From: JAVKDP01 sp040222185
GTDB lineage: Bacteria > Bacteroidota > Rhodothermia > Balneolales > Balneolaceae
DNA length: 64,000 nucleotides
NCBI GenBank assembly: GCA_040222185.1
Contig: JAVKDP010000065.1
Span: 1-64,000, forward strand
Reading direction: 5' to 3'
This document shows, piece by piece, positions 9,677-17,482 of the stretch. Positions within the stretch are counted from its first letter, which is position 1, and each line of letters opens with the position of its first letter. The notes beneath the pieces are model-generated. The model worked only from the letters and a program-made list of their open reading frames with translations, had not been told where the DNA came from and made no database searches. The translations under genes and the position numbers were made by a program.

Positions 9677-10882
9677 ATGCACAGCATACAAAAAGCTGCC
9701 CTGATACGGCGGCTTGCTTTTTCTTTAACCATTTTAAGTTTGTTCGTTGCTTGTGAAGACCCAGGGTCTGTTGGCGGCGAGTTTGTAGATCAGACAGAAG
9801 TATTAGTTGATACTATGTTGATCAATACTTTAACCTTATCCACTGAAAATCCCTACCTAGGCAGGCAAACGCTATCTCCTATTGGAGAGTTTGATGACCA
9901 GGTATTTGGGGCTGTTCAGGCACAATCATACTTCAAACCCGAGATAGATTACTTTTCTGCGACCGATTCCACTATAAACATAGCATCCAGCTTAACTATG
10001 AGGCTAAGAGTATCTGAAGATGATGTTTATGGTAACATAGAATCAACAGCAACATACTCGGTTTACAGGGTGAATGAACTCTGGAGAGGTTCTACTTATA
10101 CTAAGGAAGACACTTTGACCACCGGGGCTGAAGTTGTTGGTTCGTTTTCTGATGCAGATATCGATTCAGCTGGGTTCATTGATTTCGAAATGGGAGGTAC
10201 CTGGAAGCAGGATTATGTAGACTTCTTCAATGTAAAAGGAGATGACCTTAGGCAAGATTCTTACAGAGATAATGATTTCGGCCTGGCTATTATTCCTGAT
10301 GTTGGCACCGAAAAAGTGAACTATATCAATTTTGGACTTAGCAGCTTGATGATTATTACCGGTGATACAAGTTCTGTTGATATGGTAGATTGGACTTCGG
10401 ATATAACAAGATCAGGAGAATTAGATGAGATCGATCGTATTAAAGTTCATAGCACCTACGACAGGTACATGACATTAAACCTGAAAGAAATCATTGAGGC
10501 AGCAGCAACAGATAATTTTGTTCGTGTCGAACTAATACTGGTTCAGGATACTTTATCTTTAAGTAATGGTTTAGGGCCAACAGAAGAAAGGTCCATTGCT
10601 CCTAGCTTTAGATTAGTTCAAGGACCCCTGGATGGCAGCGATGACAGAGCATATGAATTTAGTTTCTCGGACGATGTAATAAGTGGGTTCTACATTGACG
10701 GTGAATACAGGTTTAACATCTCAACTCTTGTTAATGATGATGCATACTCTGACTCACCAATTGAAGAAGTATATATTTTCCCATACTCAAGTAATGGAGT
10801 TTTAGAATACAGTTCCATTTTCTCACCCGGAGTCAGCACTCCGCTTGCACCAAAAATCATAATCTACGGGCTAGAGGAATAA
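9677..10882 (+). CDS. DUF4270-family outer-membrane/periplasmic lipoprotein
   Basis: The N-terminus has an arginine pair, a hydrophobic stretch (FSLTILSLFVA) and a lipobox ending at C26 (LFVAC), so it should be a lipoprotein. The mature part starts with EDPGSVGGEFVDQTEVLVDT and is rich in beta-strand, with the serine/threonine/aspartate-rich segments typical of DUF4270 in Bacteroidota. Function is unknown. It is 1 bp from the following outer-membrane barrel gene, suggesting translational coupling and a shared envelope complex. The acidic residues after Cys fit the surface-lipoprotein export rule of some Bacteroidota, but that is inference. Confidence 0.78.
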   Translation: MHSIQKAALIRRLAFSLTILSLFVACEDPGSVGGEFVDQTEVLVDTMLINTLTLSTENPYLGRQTLSPIGEFDDQVFGAVQAQSYFKPEIDYFSATDSTINIASSLTMRLRVSEDDVYGNIESTATYSVYRVNELWRGSTYTKEDTLTTGAEVVGSFSDADIDSAGFIDFEMGGTWKQDYVDFFNVKGDDLRQDSYRDNDFGLAIIPDVGTEKVNYINFGLSSLMIITGDTSSVDMVDWTSDITRSGELDEIDRIKVHSTYDRYMTLNLKEIIEAAATDNFVRVELILVQDTLSLSNGLGPTEERSIAPSFRLVQGPLDGSDDRAYEFSFSDDVISGFYIDGEYRFNISTLVNDDAYSDSPIEEVYIFPYSSNGVLEYSSIFSPGVSTPLAPKIIIYGLEE

Positions 10883-10883
10883 G

Positions 10884-12203
10884 ATGAAGACTATAAAAGG
10901 GAAATTCAAAAATTTTGCAGTGGCACTTTTAACAGTGCTTTGTATACCTGGCGCATTGCTCGCACAAACTACTACTTCCAGTGAAGCGAGAGGAGGTTCT
11001 ATTTATTCTTCAATTGGAGTAGGGACTCCGCTAGATATAACAACTTCAGTATTCAAAGCTCAAGGTATCCTGGGACTTACAAATGCAGGAAGAGAAGCAA
11101 CAAGCCTTTCGAACCCGGCGCTTTGGGGACGAAGCTTTTTTACGCAGGCTTCTACAGGCTTAGAGCTTACAAATCTTACAATAAAAGACAGCTTTTCGCA
11201 AAGTAAGAGCACAGATTTACAGACAAATTATTTGCATTTGCTTTTCCCTTTAAGTCCTGGAAGGCTGGGGATGTCTATTGGTCTTTATCCTGTTACAAGT
11301 GCTGGTTTTCGGGTCATAAGTGATAATACATTTGTAGCAGAAGGAGATTCTGTTGGGTATAATAATGAGCTTCAAAGTACCGGAGGAATCAACAAATTTG
11401 AAATTGGATTTGGTGCAAAACTGAATAAATCAATTTCTATAGGTTATGCTCCTTCTATCGCGTTCTTAAATATTGAAAACTCAGAGAACGTTACCTTCAA
11501 TTCAACACAGTTTGTACCTCAAACTCAGATCTCACAACTTACCGGAGCAACATTCTCTCAGAGGTTTGGTATCTCGGGTTCTTTTGATAATGTGTTCAGA
11601 GAAGAGGACCGGTTGTCTTTTGGAGCTACTCTAAACCTGCCTTTTACTATTACCACAAAAGAAAAGGTAACCGCAGAAAAGCTTGTTAATGGTAATAATG
11701 AAACCATTGATATCTCTGACGGTTTAGCAAGAACAGAAGGAGAGGTATCAATACCTCTTGAAATGGCTTTGGGTGTTGGGTTTGCTCCATCCAAGTTTAC
11801 TAACTTCGCTATTGAGGCCCAGGTTCAGAAGTGGGGAGATTTTAGCAACGAATTAAGGCCTTTAGATGAGTTACAAATGTCTGACAGAACCAAGATTGGA
11901 TTTGGTGGCCAGTTTCATCCATATAGGAGAACATCATCTGGATCATTTTTTTCAAGTTTTAAATACTCTGGAGGAGTATCTTATGATTCTGGTCATCTGA
12001 CTATTAGCGATGAGAACATTAGTACTTTATGGCTTAATACTGGTTTGGGGATACTCTCAAAAAATGGGTCAACCATTGATATGAGTTTACAGTTTGGGTT
12101 CAGGGGTACTACAAATAATAGTTTATTCCAGGAGAATATTTGGAAACTAGGTCTCTCTGTTAGTCTCACTGAACTTATGTTCATTAGACCAAAGCTTAGA
12201 TAA
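10884..12203 (+). CDS. Predicted outer-membrane beta-barrel protein (PorV/FadL-like)
   Basis: A signal peptide is visible (basic start, hydrophobic core FAVALLTVLCIPGALLAQ, cleavage near residue 27). The mature protein shows alternating polar/hydrophobic strands, many Gly/Ser/Thr turns and a GLTNAGREATSLSNPALWG segment, which resembles the inward N-terminal region of FadL/PorV-type barrels. It ends in a strand-like segment. No enzymatic motif is seen. The start ATG is 1 bp after the DUF4270 stop, so the two are probably coupled. Exact family membership is uncertain: it could be a transporter for hydrophobic molecules or an assembly partner for the lipoprotein. Confidence 0.65.
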   Translation: MKTIKGKFKNFAVALLTVLCIPGALLAQTTTSSEARGGSIYSSIGVGTPLDITTSVFKAQGILGLTNAGREATSLSNPALWGRSFFTQASTGLELTNLTIKDSFSQSKSTDLQTNYLHLLFPLSPGRLGMSIGLYPVTSAGFRVISDNTFVAEGDSVGYNNELQSTGGINKFEIGFGAKLNKSISIGYAPSIAFLNIENSENVTFNSTQFVPQTQISQLTGATFSQRFGISGSFDNVFREEDRLSFGATLNLPFTITTKEKVTAEKLVNGNNETIDISDGLARTEGEVSIPLEMALGVGFAPSKFTNFAIEAQVQKWGDFSNELRPLDELQMSDRTKIGFGGQFHPYRRTSSGSFFSSFKYSGGVSYDSGHLTISDENISTLWLNTGLGILSKNGSTIDMSLQFGFRGTTNNSLFQENIWKLGLSVSLTELMFIRPKLR

Positions 12204-12270
12204 TTCTAAAGTAATAATTGGATAATCTAGGAAGTTTATATAGTTGAATTAACTAACAAATAAGAAAGCA

Positions 12271-13599
12271 ATGAAAGTAATAGCTACAATAATAGGGATT
12301 TTATTCTTAAGCAATGCTTATGTACAGGCTCAGGAATGCTCAACTGAACCACCTAATGGACTAGGTGAATTAGCGGCATATTCGATTTTTCAGGGTAATT
12401 ATAGTGGTGGAGATTATCCATTTGCACTTACATATGGCCGCTGGATGCTGTGTAAGAAGTCGAAAGAAATGGAAGGAAATCCTCGGTTTAATCTTGCTAC
12501 TCAGTATAACAAGTTCATCAAAATGTATACTGAGATTGGGTTAACAAAAGAAGATCCAAGTGAAAGAGAGGCATATATTGATACCGCGCTAAGTCTTTTT
12601 GACGAAAGTTTTGAGCTTTTTACTGACGAAGAGCTAGATAAGTATGATCTTAGACAGCGTAAGGGAAGGTACTTCCTGGAAAACTATTCTTATATCGAAG
12701 ATGGATTGGCTAAAGCATATGCAGAGTTCGAAACTATGTTTGAGCTAGACCCACAAAGAACTACTGAACTTGGAAGTGGCTACTACATAAGAGTAACTGT
12801 AGACAACATGGCTAAGAAAGGCCGTAAAGAGGAAGTTCTTAAAATGATGGAAACAGCAACTCCTTTTGCAAGTGATGAAATCCTGTCATTTTTTGATGAA
12901 ACTAAGGTTTCATTATTCGACACTCCGGAAGAGCGTATAGAGTACTATGATAGTATTTTAGCAGATGATCCTAATAACATCGAAGCATTAAACTTTTTGG
13001 CTGAAGCTTATGATGATCTGGATATGCAGACTGAGCTAATCGAGACACTTCGTAAAATTCACGAACTTGCTCCTACTTTTGATAGTGCAATGTCTCTGGC
13101 GGAAGTTGAGCAGGGAAATGCACAATATGCAGAAGCTGCAGTGTTTTATAAAGAAGCACTGGAAAAGGCAGAGTCTGATCAGGACAAAAAAGAGATCAAT
13201 ATAGACCTTGCCGATGTATATACAAGTTTAAACGAACTGGCTACAGCAAAAAGATATATCTCTGCTGCTATAGCAATTGATGCTAACTATGGATTAGCCT
13301 ATGTAAAAATGGCTTCAATTTATGGCCAGGCAGTAAGTTCATGTACAGAAGACAGAAAACTGGAAGCTAAAGACAAGGTAGTATACTGGGTTGTTGTAGA
13401 CTATCTGAATAAAGCGAAAAGAGTAGATTCATCAGTTTCAAACACGGTGAATTCTCAACTATCAACATATGAAGCGGTTACTCCTTCAACCGAGGATAAG
13501 TTCTTTACCCTAAGCTATGAAGATGGCCAAAAGGTAACGGTTGATGGCTCTTTAATGAGCTGCTACAGTTGGATTAACGAGACTACAACCGTCAGATAG
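12271..13599 (+). CDS. Secreted/periplasmic tetratricopeptide-repeat protein
   Basis: A signal peptide (MKVIATIIGILFLSNAYVQAQ, written here as evidence of hydrophobic core and AQ cleavage at about 20-21) precedes an all-helical protein. TPR-like units are seen in the second half, for example ADDPNNIEALNFLAEAYDDL, HELAPTFDSAMSLAEVE and AIDANYGLAYVKMASIYG. Four cysteines in the mature part (ECSTEP, MLCKKS, SSCTEDR, MSCYSW) may form disulfides. TPR proteins serve as binding scaffolds. It follows the barrel gene by 67 bp on the same strand and may belong to the same envelope unit. No specific function can be assigned. Confidence 0.75.
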   Translation: MKVIATIIGILFLSNAYVQAQECSTEPPNGLGELAAYSIFQGNYSGGDYPFALTYGRWMLCKKSKEMEGNPRFNLATQYNKFIKMYTEIGLTKEDPSEREAYIDTALSLFDESFELFTDEELDKYDLRQRKGRYFLENYSYIEDGLAKAYAEFETMFELDPQRTTELGSGYYIRVTVDNMAKKGRKEEVLKMMETATPFASDEILSFFDETKVSLFDTPEERIEYYDSILADDPNNIEALNFLAEAYDDLDMQTELIETLRKIHELAPTFDSAMSLAEVEQGNAQYAEAAVFYKEALEKAESDQDKKEINIDLADVYTSLNELATAKRYISAAIAIDANYGLAYVKMASIYGQAVSSCTEDRKLEAKDKVVYWVVVDYLNKAKRVDSSVSNTVNSQLSTYEAVTPSTEDKFFTLSYEDGQKVTVDGSLMSCYSWINETTTVR

Positions 13600-13630
13600 T
13601 TTGCGATAAAGCAAAACATTTGTATCTTTT
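13600..13630 (+). promoter_or_regulatory. Bacteroidota-type promoter for rho
   Basis: TTTG at 13600-13603, a 19-bp spacer, then TATCTTTT at 13623-13630. This fits the Bacteroidota sigma-A consensus TTTG...TAnnTTTG at all positions but the last. It starts in the stop codon of the TPR gene and faces rho. Assignment is by consensus only. Confidence 0.5.
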
Positions 13631-13645
13631 CCCATCTTCAAAAAA

Positions 13646-13670
13646 TTGGCGCAAGTTTCTCTTGCGCCAA
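13646..13670 (+). terminator. Perfect 10-bp hairpin between TPR gene and rho
   Basis: TTGGCGCAAG and CTTGCGCCAA form a perfect 10-bp stem with loop TTTCT, followed by ATCTTTT. It could terminate the TPR transcript. It also lies only about 10-15 nt after the start site expected from the promoter at 13600-13630, so it would form at the 5' end of the rho leader. Confidence 0.65.
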
Positions 13671-13756
13671 ATCTTTTCAGCTCTCCTTTTTTAATTCCAC
13701 AGAAATACTGACGCAGGCATTCCAATAAGGAGAAACGACATATATTATTAGTTTGA

Positions 13757-14998
13757 ATGGCACAAAACAGAAAAAACTACAATAAGAATAAAAACAGAAA
13801 CAAGAACCGCAACAGGAACAATAAAAACAGGTCCAGGGGTAAAGGCGGTAATGTATTCATTCCAAAATTTCATTGGAATGGCAACCAGGGAGTGGCGGGT
13901 AGATATGCCGGTGTTCTTGAGATCAATGAAAAAGGTTGGGGTTTCATTCGAAAGCTGGATTATGAGTTTAGTTACGACCCAAAAGATCCGTTTTTAAAAC
14001 CGGAAGAGGTAAAATCATTAGACCTTCGACAAGGTTTAGTACTAGAGGGAGAGTTTGAGGAAGACAATCAGGGCAACAAGCATGTATTTTCTGTAGACTT
14101 TATAAACAGGCAGCCTATGGAAGCCTGGGTAAAATGCTCAAGGTTTGAACGCCAAACACCAATTATGCCTATTGAATGGGTTAGGCTAGGTGAAAACCCT
14201 GAAGATACCGAGATGCGTGTTATTGACCTGGTAGCGCCAATAGGAAAAGGGCAGCGAGCACTAATCGTAGCACCACCAAGAACAGGGAAAACAGTTTTAT
14301 TAAAACAGATCGCAAATTCGATTTCAGAAAATCATCCTGATATTCACCTGAGCATACTTTTAGTAGATGAGCGACCTGAAGAAGTAACAGATTTCATTCG
14401 TTCGAGTAATGCAGAAGTTTTTGCATCATCCAATGACAAGAAGACACAAAGCCATATCAGGATTACCGAAATGGCGCTGGGTTATGCTAAAAGAAAGGCA
14501 GAGATGGGTCAGGATGCAATATTACTGATTGACTCTTTAACGCGTATGGGAAGAGCTTATAATGCGGTACAAACAAATAGTGGACGAACACTATCTGGTG
14601 GTTTGGATATCAGAGCCCTTGAAATTCCAAAGAAGATTTTTGGCTCAGCTCGTAAAATCGAAGGTGGTGGATCACTAACCATTATCGCTACCTGTCTGGT
14701 TGAAACGAACTCAAGAATGGATGATTTAATATTCGAAGAGTTTAAGGGAACGGGTAATATGGAACTGGTACTTGATCGTGAGCTTGCTAACGACAGGATT
14801 TATCCGGCGATCAACATTACAGCATCAGGTACGCGAAATGAGGACAAGTTTATTACCGACTCTTTGGAAGAGCGTAACATGGTACGCCGTTATCTCCTGA
14901 AGAAATCTCCTAAAGAGTCGATGTTTGGTCTTCAAAAAGTGCTTAAGAACACCGAAAGCAACCAGGAATTACTGAATCAAATTGCTGCTATCTCTTAA
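13757..14998 (+). CDS. rho: Transcription termination factor Rho
   Basis: Rho is the hexameric RNA helicase that ends transcription. Residues 1-31 are an unusual tail almost entirely of Asn, Lys and Arg. The cold-shock-like primary RNA site follows (GVLEINEKGWGFIRK at 52-66), with an insertion-containing YDPKDPFLKPEEVKSLDLRQG. The ATPase has P-loop APPRTGKT (172-179), Walker B ILLIDSLTRM, and the secondary RNA-binding Q/R loops around PKKIFGSARKIEGGGSLTII. The helical N-terminal domain of E. coli Rho is replaced by the basic tail. Start ATG 13757 lies 157 bp from the upstream gene. The stop overlaps the convergent rhodanese gene by the palindrome TTAA minus one base. Confidence 0.96.
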   Translation: MAQNRKNYNKNKNRNKNRNRNNKNRSRGKGGNVFIPKFHWNGNQGVAGRYAGVLEINEKGWGFIRKLDYEFSYDPKDPFLKPEEVKSLDLRQGLVLEGEFEEDNQGNKHVFSVDFINRQPMEAWVKCSRFERQTPIMPIEWVRLGENPEDTEMRVIDLVAPIGKGQRALIVAPPRTGKTVLLKQIANSISENHPDIHLSILLVDERPEEVTDFIRSSNAEVFASSNDKKTQSHIRITEMALGYAKRKAEMGQDAILLIDSLTRMGRAYNAVQTNSGRTLSGGLDIRALEIPKKIFGSARKIEGGGSLTIIATCLVETNSRMDDLIFEEFKGTGNMELVLDRELANDRIYPAINITASGTRNEDKFITDSLEERNMVRRYLLKKSPKESMFGLQKVLKNTESNQELLNQIAAIS

Positions 14999-15315
14999 GC
15001 AACGGGCATAGACGGGTCAATTTCTTTTGACCATGCTGTGATTCCGCCTTTTAGATTTGATACGTTGGTGAAGCCTTTACCACTTAGAAGATTGCAAGCT
15101 TTGCCACTTCTTCCGCCAGACCGGCACATGATGATGAGTTCTGCATCTTTTTGATCTTCAATTTCAGAAAGCCTGGAATCCAGATCACCTAAAGGGATGT
15201 GCGTACCATCCAGATTAGAGACAAGGTATTCAAAGTCTTCTCGAACATCGATAAGTACAAAGTTCTCGCTTGCTTCTTTTTTTTCTTTTAGTTCCTGAAC
15301 AGTGATTTCTTTCAT
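14995..15315 (-). CDS. Single-domain rhodanese-like protein
   Basis: The 106-residue protein is one rhodanese domain. It opens with the MKEITVQELKEK lead and VLIDVREDFEY (first signature). The active-site loop is IIMCRSGGRSGKACNLL, with the catalytic Cys at about residue 64 (Cys-Arg-Ser-Gly-Gly-Arg). These proteins transfer sulfane sulfur, for example to cyanide, thiols or sulfur-carrier proteins, in the cytoplasm. It is the last gene of the minus-strand set miaA-purS-clpS-purQ-lptB and starts 12 bp after lptB. Its stop overlaps the rho stop. Confidence 0.92.
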   Translation of the reverse strand: MKEITVQELKEKKEASENFVLIDVREDFEYLVSNLDGTHIPLGDLDSRLSEIEDQKDAELIIMCRSGGRSGKACNLLSGKGFTNVSNLKGGITAWSKEIDPSMPVA

Positions 15316-15327
15316 TTTTTAAATCTG

Positions 15328-16086
15328 TTAATCGTTTGTATATCGGTCTAGTTTAAAAGTCTGCCCAAGATACAACTTTCGGGCATTCTCGTCTTCGGCT
15401 AGTTTATCGGCCGTTCCTTCCATTAAAATTTTCCCTTCGAACATAAGGTAAGCGCGATCGGTTATAGCCAATGTCTCATGTACATTATGATCAGTTATAA
15501 GTATGCCAATGTTTTGATGACGTAACCTTGAAACTATCTCCTGGATATCTTCAACGGCAATCGGGTCAACTCCAGCAAAAGGTTCATCCAGCAATATGAA
15601 CTTTGGGTTAGTAACTAAAGCCCTTGCGATTTCCGTTCTTCTCCTTTCACCACCAGACAGGCTATAACCTTTGTTATGTTGAACTTTTTGGAGTGTGAAT
15701 TCCTCAATAAGGCGGTCAGTTCGTTCTTTGATTTCCTTTTTAGAAAATGAAAGAAACTGGAGTACAGTTTCTAAATTCTGCCGAACAGTAAGATTACGAA
15801 ATACGCTTGCTTCCTGAGCTAAATATCCAACACCCATTCGCGCGCGTTTATACATAGGTTTTCGGGTAATTTCTTCTTCATTCAGAAAAATTTTACCTGC
15901 ATTCGGAGTTACGAGTCCTACCATCATATAAAAGGTAGTGGTTTTACCTGCCCCGTTAGGCCCTAAAAGGCCAACAATTTCGCCTTGCTTCACATTGATG
16001 GAAACATCATTGACCACGGTTCTTTTGCGATACCTTTTAACAAGACCCTGGCTGTGAAGTTTTAATGTGGAAGAATCACTACTCAT
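15328..16086 (-). CDS. lptB: LPS export ABC transporter ATPase LptB
   Basis: LptB powers lipopolysaccharide extraction from the inner membrane together with LptF/LptG. The 252 residues hold a complete ABC ATPase: Walker A GPNGAGKTT (42-50), Q-loop YLAQEASVFRNLTVRQNL (diagnostic for LptB), signature YSLSGGERRRTEIARAL, Walker B FILLDEPFAGVD and H-loop ITDHNVHETL. Length is slightly above E. coli LptB (241). It lies 19 bp after purQ on the minus strand. LptF/G are not in the window. Confidence 0.95.
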   Translation of the reverse strand: MSSDSSTLKLHSQGLVKRYRKRTVVNDVSINVKQGEIVGLLGPNGAGKTTTFYMMVGLVTPNAGKIFLNEEEITRKPMYKRARMGVGYLAQEASVFRNLTVRQNLETVLQFLSFSKKEIKERTDRLIEEFTLQKVQHNKGYSLSGGERRRTEIARALVTNPKFILLDEPFAGVDPIAVEDIQEIVSRLRHQNIGILITDHNVHETLAITDRAYLMFEGKILMEGTADKLAEDENARKLYLGQTFKLDRYTND

Positions 16087-16105
16087 TCCATGAAGGTAAT
16101 AAATC

Positions 16106-16804
16106 CTAAGCTATGGACAAGGAATTGAGTATAGATTCAAAAATAGGCTTACCATCATCGGAACCAAGAATTTTTTCCATAGCTCGTTCGGGATGTGGCA
16201 TCATACCCAAAACATTACGTCCGTCATTAGTAATTCCGGCAATACTATCAATTGAACCATTAAAATTAGCTTCTTCAGTAAGGTTACCAGAGGCGTCGCT
16301 GTATCGGAAAATAACCTGGTCTTTATCATTTAATGAATTTAGCCCATCATCACTTATAAAATAATTTCCTTCGCCATGAGAAACAGGAATATCAAAAACC
16401 TGGCCTTTTTCAAGAGAGGAAGAAAAAAGAGAATCCGTTGTTTCGCATCTTATAAAAACGTTCTTACAGACAAACCTAAGCTTGTGATTATGCATCATTG
16501 CACCAGGAATCAGGCCAGCTTCAAGCAGAATCTGGAAGCCGTTACAGATTCCCATTACAGGGCCACCTTTCTGAGCGAACTTCACTACTTCCTGCATTAT
16601 AGGAGAGAATCGGGCAATAGCCCCGGAACGGAGGTAATCACCGTACGAAAATCCACCAGGAACGATTAAAAAATCAATACCACTCAGGTCAGTATCTTTA
16701 TGCCAGAGAAACTTAACATCACTGTTCATGATGTGTTTCATTGCATGATATGCATCATGATCACAATTAGAGCCCGGGAATACGATTACGCCAAATGTTG
16801 CCAC
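16106..16804 (-). CDS. purQ: Phosphoribosylformylglycinamidine synthase subunit PurQ
   Basis: PurQ is the glutaminase subunit of FGAM synthase, making ammonia for step four of purine synthesis with PurL and PurS. The class I glutamine amidotransferase triad is visible: nucleophile Cys in GPVMGICNGFQILLEAG, and His/Glu in MMPHPERAME near the C-terminus. The start GVIVFPGSNCDHDAY is diagnostic of the small, separate PurQ. Its start lies 2 bp after clpS, which separates it from purS. purL is not in the window. Confidence 0.96.
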   Translation of the reverse strand: MATFGVIVFPGSNCDHDAYHAMKHIMNSDVKFLWHKDTDLSGIDFLIVPGGFSYGDYLRSGAIARFSPIMQEVVKFAQKGGPVMGICNGFQILLEAGLIPGAMMHNHKLRFVCKNVFIRCETTDSLFSSSLEKGQVFDIPVSHGEGNYFISDDGLNSLNDKDQVIFRYSDASGNLTEEANFNGSIDSIAGITNDGRNVLGMMPHPERAMEKILGSDDGKPIFESILNSLSIA

Positions 16805-16806
16805 TA

Positions 16807-17136
16807 TTATCCTTTTATTTCTGTAACGAGTTGAATTTCTTTTAAAACACTATCAATACGAAGACATTCTTCAAATTCGCCTTCATGTACAATAGCTTTT
16901 CCATTATTGTGTACTTGCCAGGTCAGGTCTTCCGCTACCGAAAGGCTACACCCGGTTGCTTTAATCAATTGTTCGATAACTTCTTCAAACGTATGAATGT
17001 CGTCATCATATAAAACCAATCTCCAGGGAGTACTTACAGCTTCCAGTACTTCCTCTTTGGTTTCAGTTCGCGTAAGCTCCTCAGGATCAGCCAAAACCGG
17101 ATCGGAATAGGACATATTTAGAGAAGCAGATGACAT
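16807..17136 (-). CDS. clpS: ATP-dependent Clp protease adaptor ClpS
   Basis: ClpS delivers N-degron substrates to ClpA/ClpC-ClpP. The core is clear: WRLVLYDDDIHTFEEVIEQL (Asn of the usual YNDD motif replaced by Asp), KATGCSLSVAEDLTWQVHNNGKA (the His/Glu-rich region lining the pocket) and a final VLKEIQLVTEIK strand. An extended N-terminal tail of about 37 residues precedes the fold, as in other ClpS. It sits between purS and purQ with 2- and 9-bp gaps, so it should be co-transcribed with purine genes. That context is unusual. Confidence 0.9.
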   Translation of the reverse strand: MSSASLNMSYSDPVLADPEELTRTETKEEVLEAVSTPWRLVLYDDDIHTFEEVIEQLIKATGCSLSVAEDLTWQVHNNGKAIVHEGEFEECLRIDSVLKEIQLVTEIKG

Positions 17137-17145
17137 TAAACTAAA

Positions 17146-17388
17146 CTATTCGATTGTGATTTCGAAATCTTCCATTGTTTCATTAGCCAGCAGTTTAGTG
17201 CAGGCCGACTCTACAATTTGCTTTGCGGATTCCTGAGAATCTGCACTAACCTCAAGTTCAATAAACTTACCTATTCGAACTTTCTCTACCTCATTAAGGC
17301 CGAGATTTTGAAGTGCATGATGTGCTGCTTTACCCTTTGGATCTAAAATAGAATTCCTAAGAGTAACATTTACTTTAGCTTTGTACAT
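17146..17388 (-). CDS. purS: Phosphoribosylformylglycinamidine synthase subunit PurS
   Basis: PurS is the small structural subunit linking PurQ and PurL. The 80 residues match the family length, with YKAKVNVTLRNSILDPKGKA at the start and ALQNLGLNEVEKVRIGKFIE in the middle, both conserved. It follows miaA on the minus strand after a 94-bp gap, so a promoter may lie at 17389-17482. It precedes clpS by 9 bp. Confidence 0.95.
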   Translation of the reverse strand: MYKAKVNVTLRNSILDPKGKAAHHALQNLGLNEVEKVRIGKFIELEVSADSQESAKQIVESACTKLLANETMEDFEITIE

Positions 17389-17482
17389 AGTTGAACTGAG
17401 TTTTAAGTGAGGTCGAAATTTAACAGTTCTATCGCTTAGCTGCTAAAGCGTTTACAGGATTTTTTGAAAACTTTTTAAAAGA

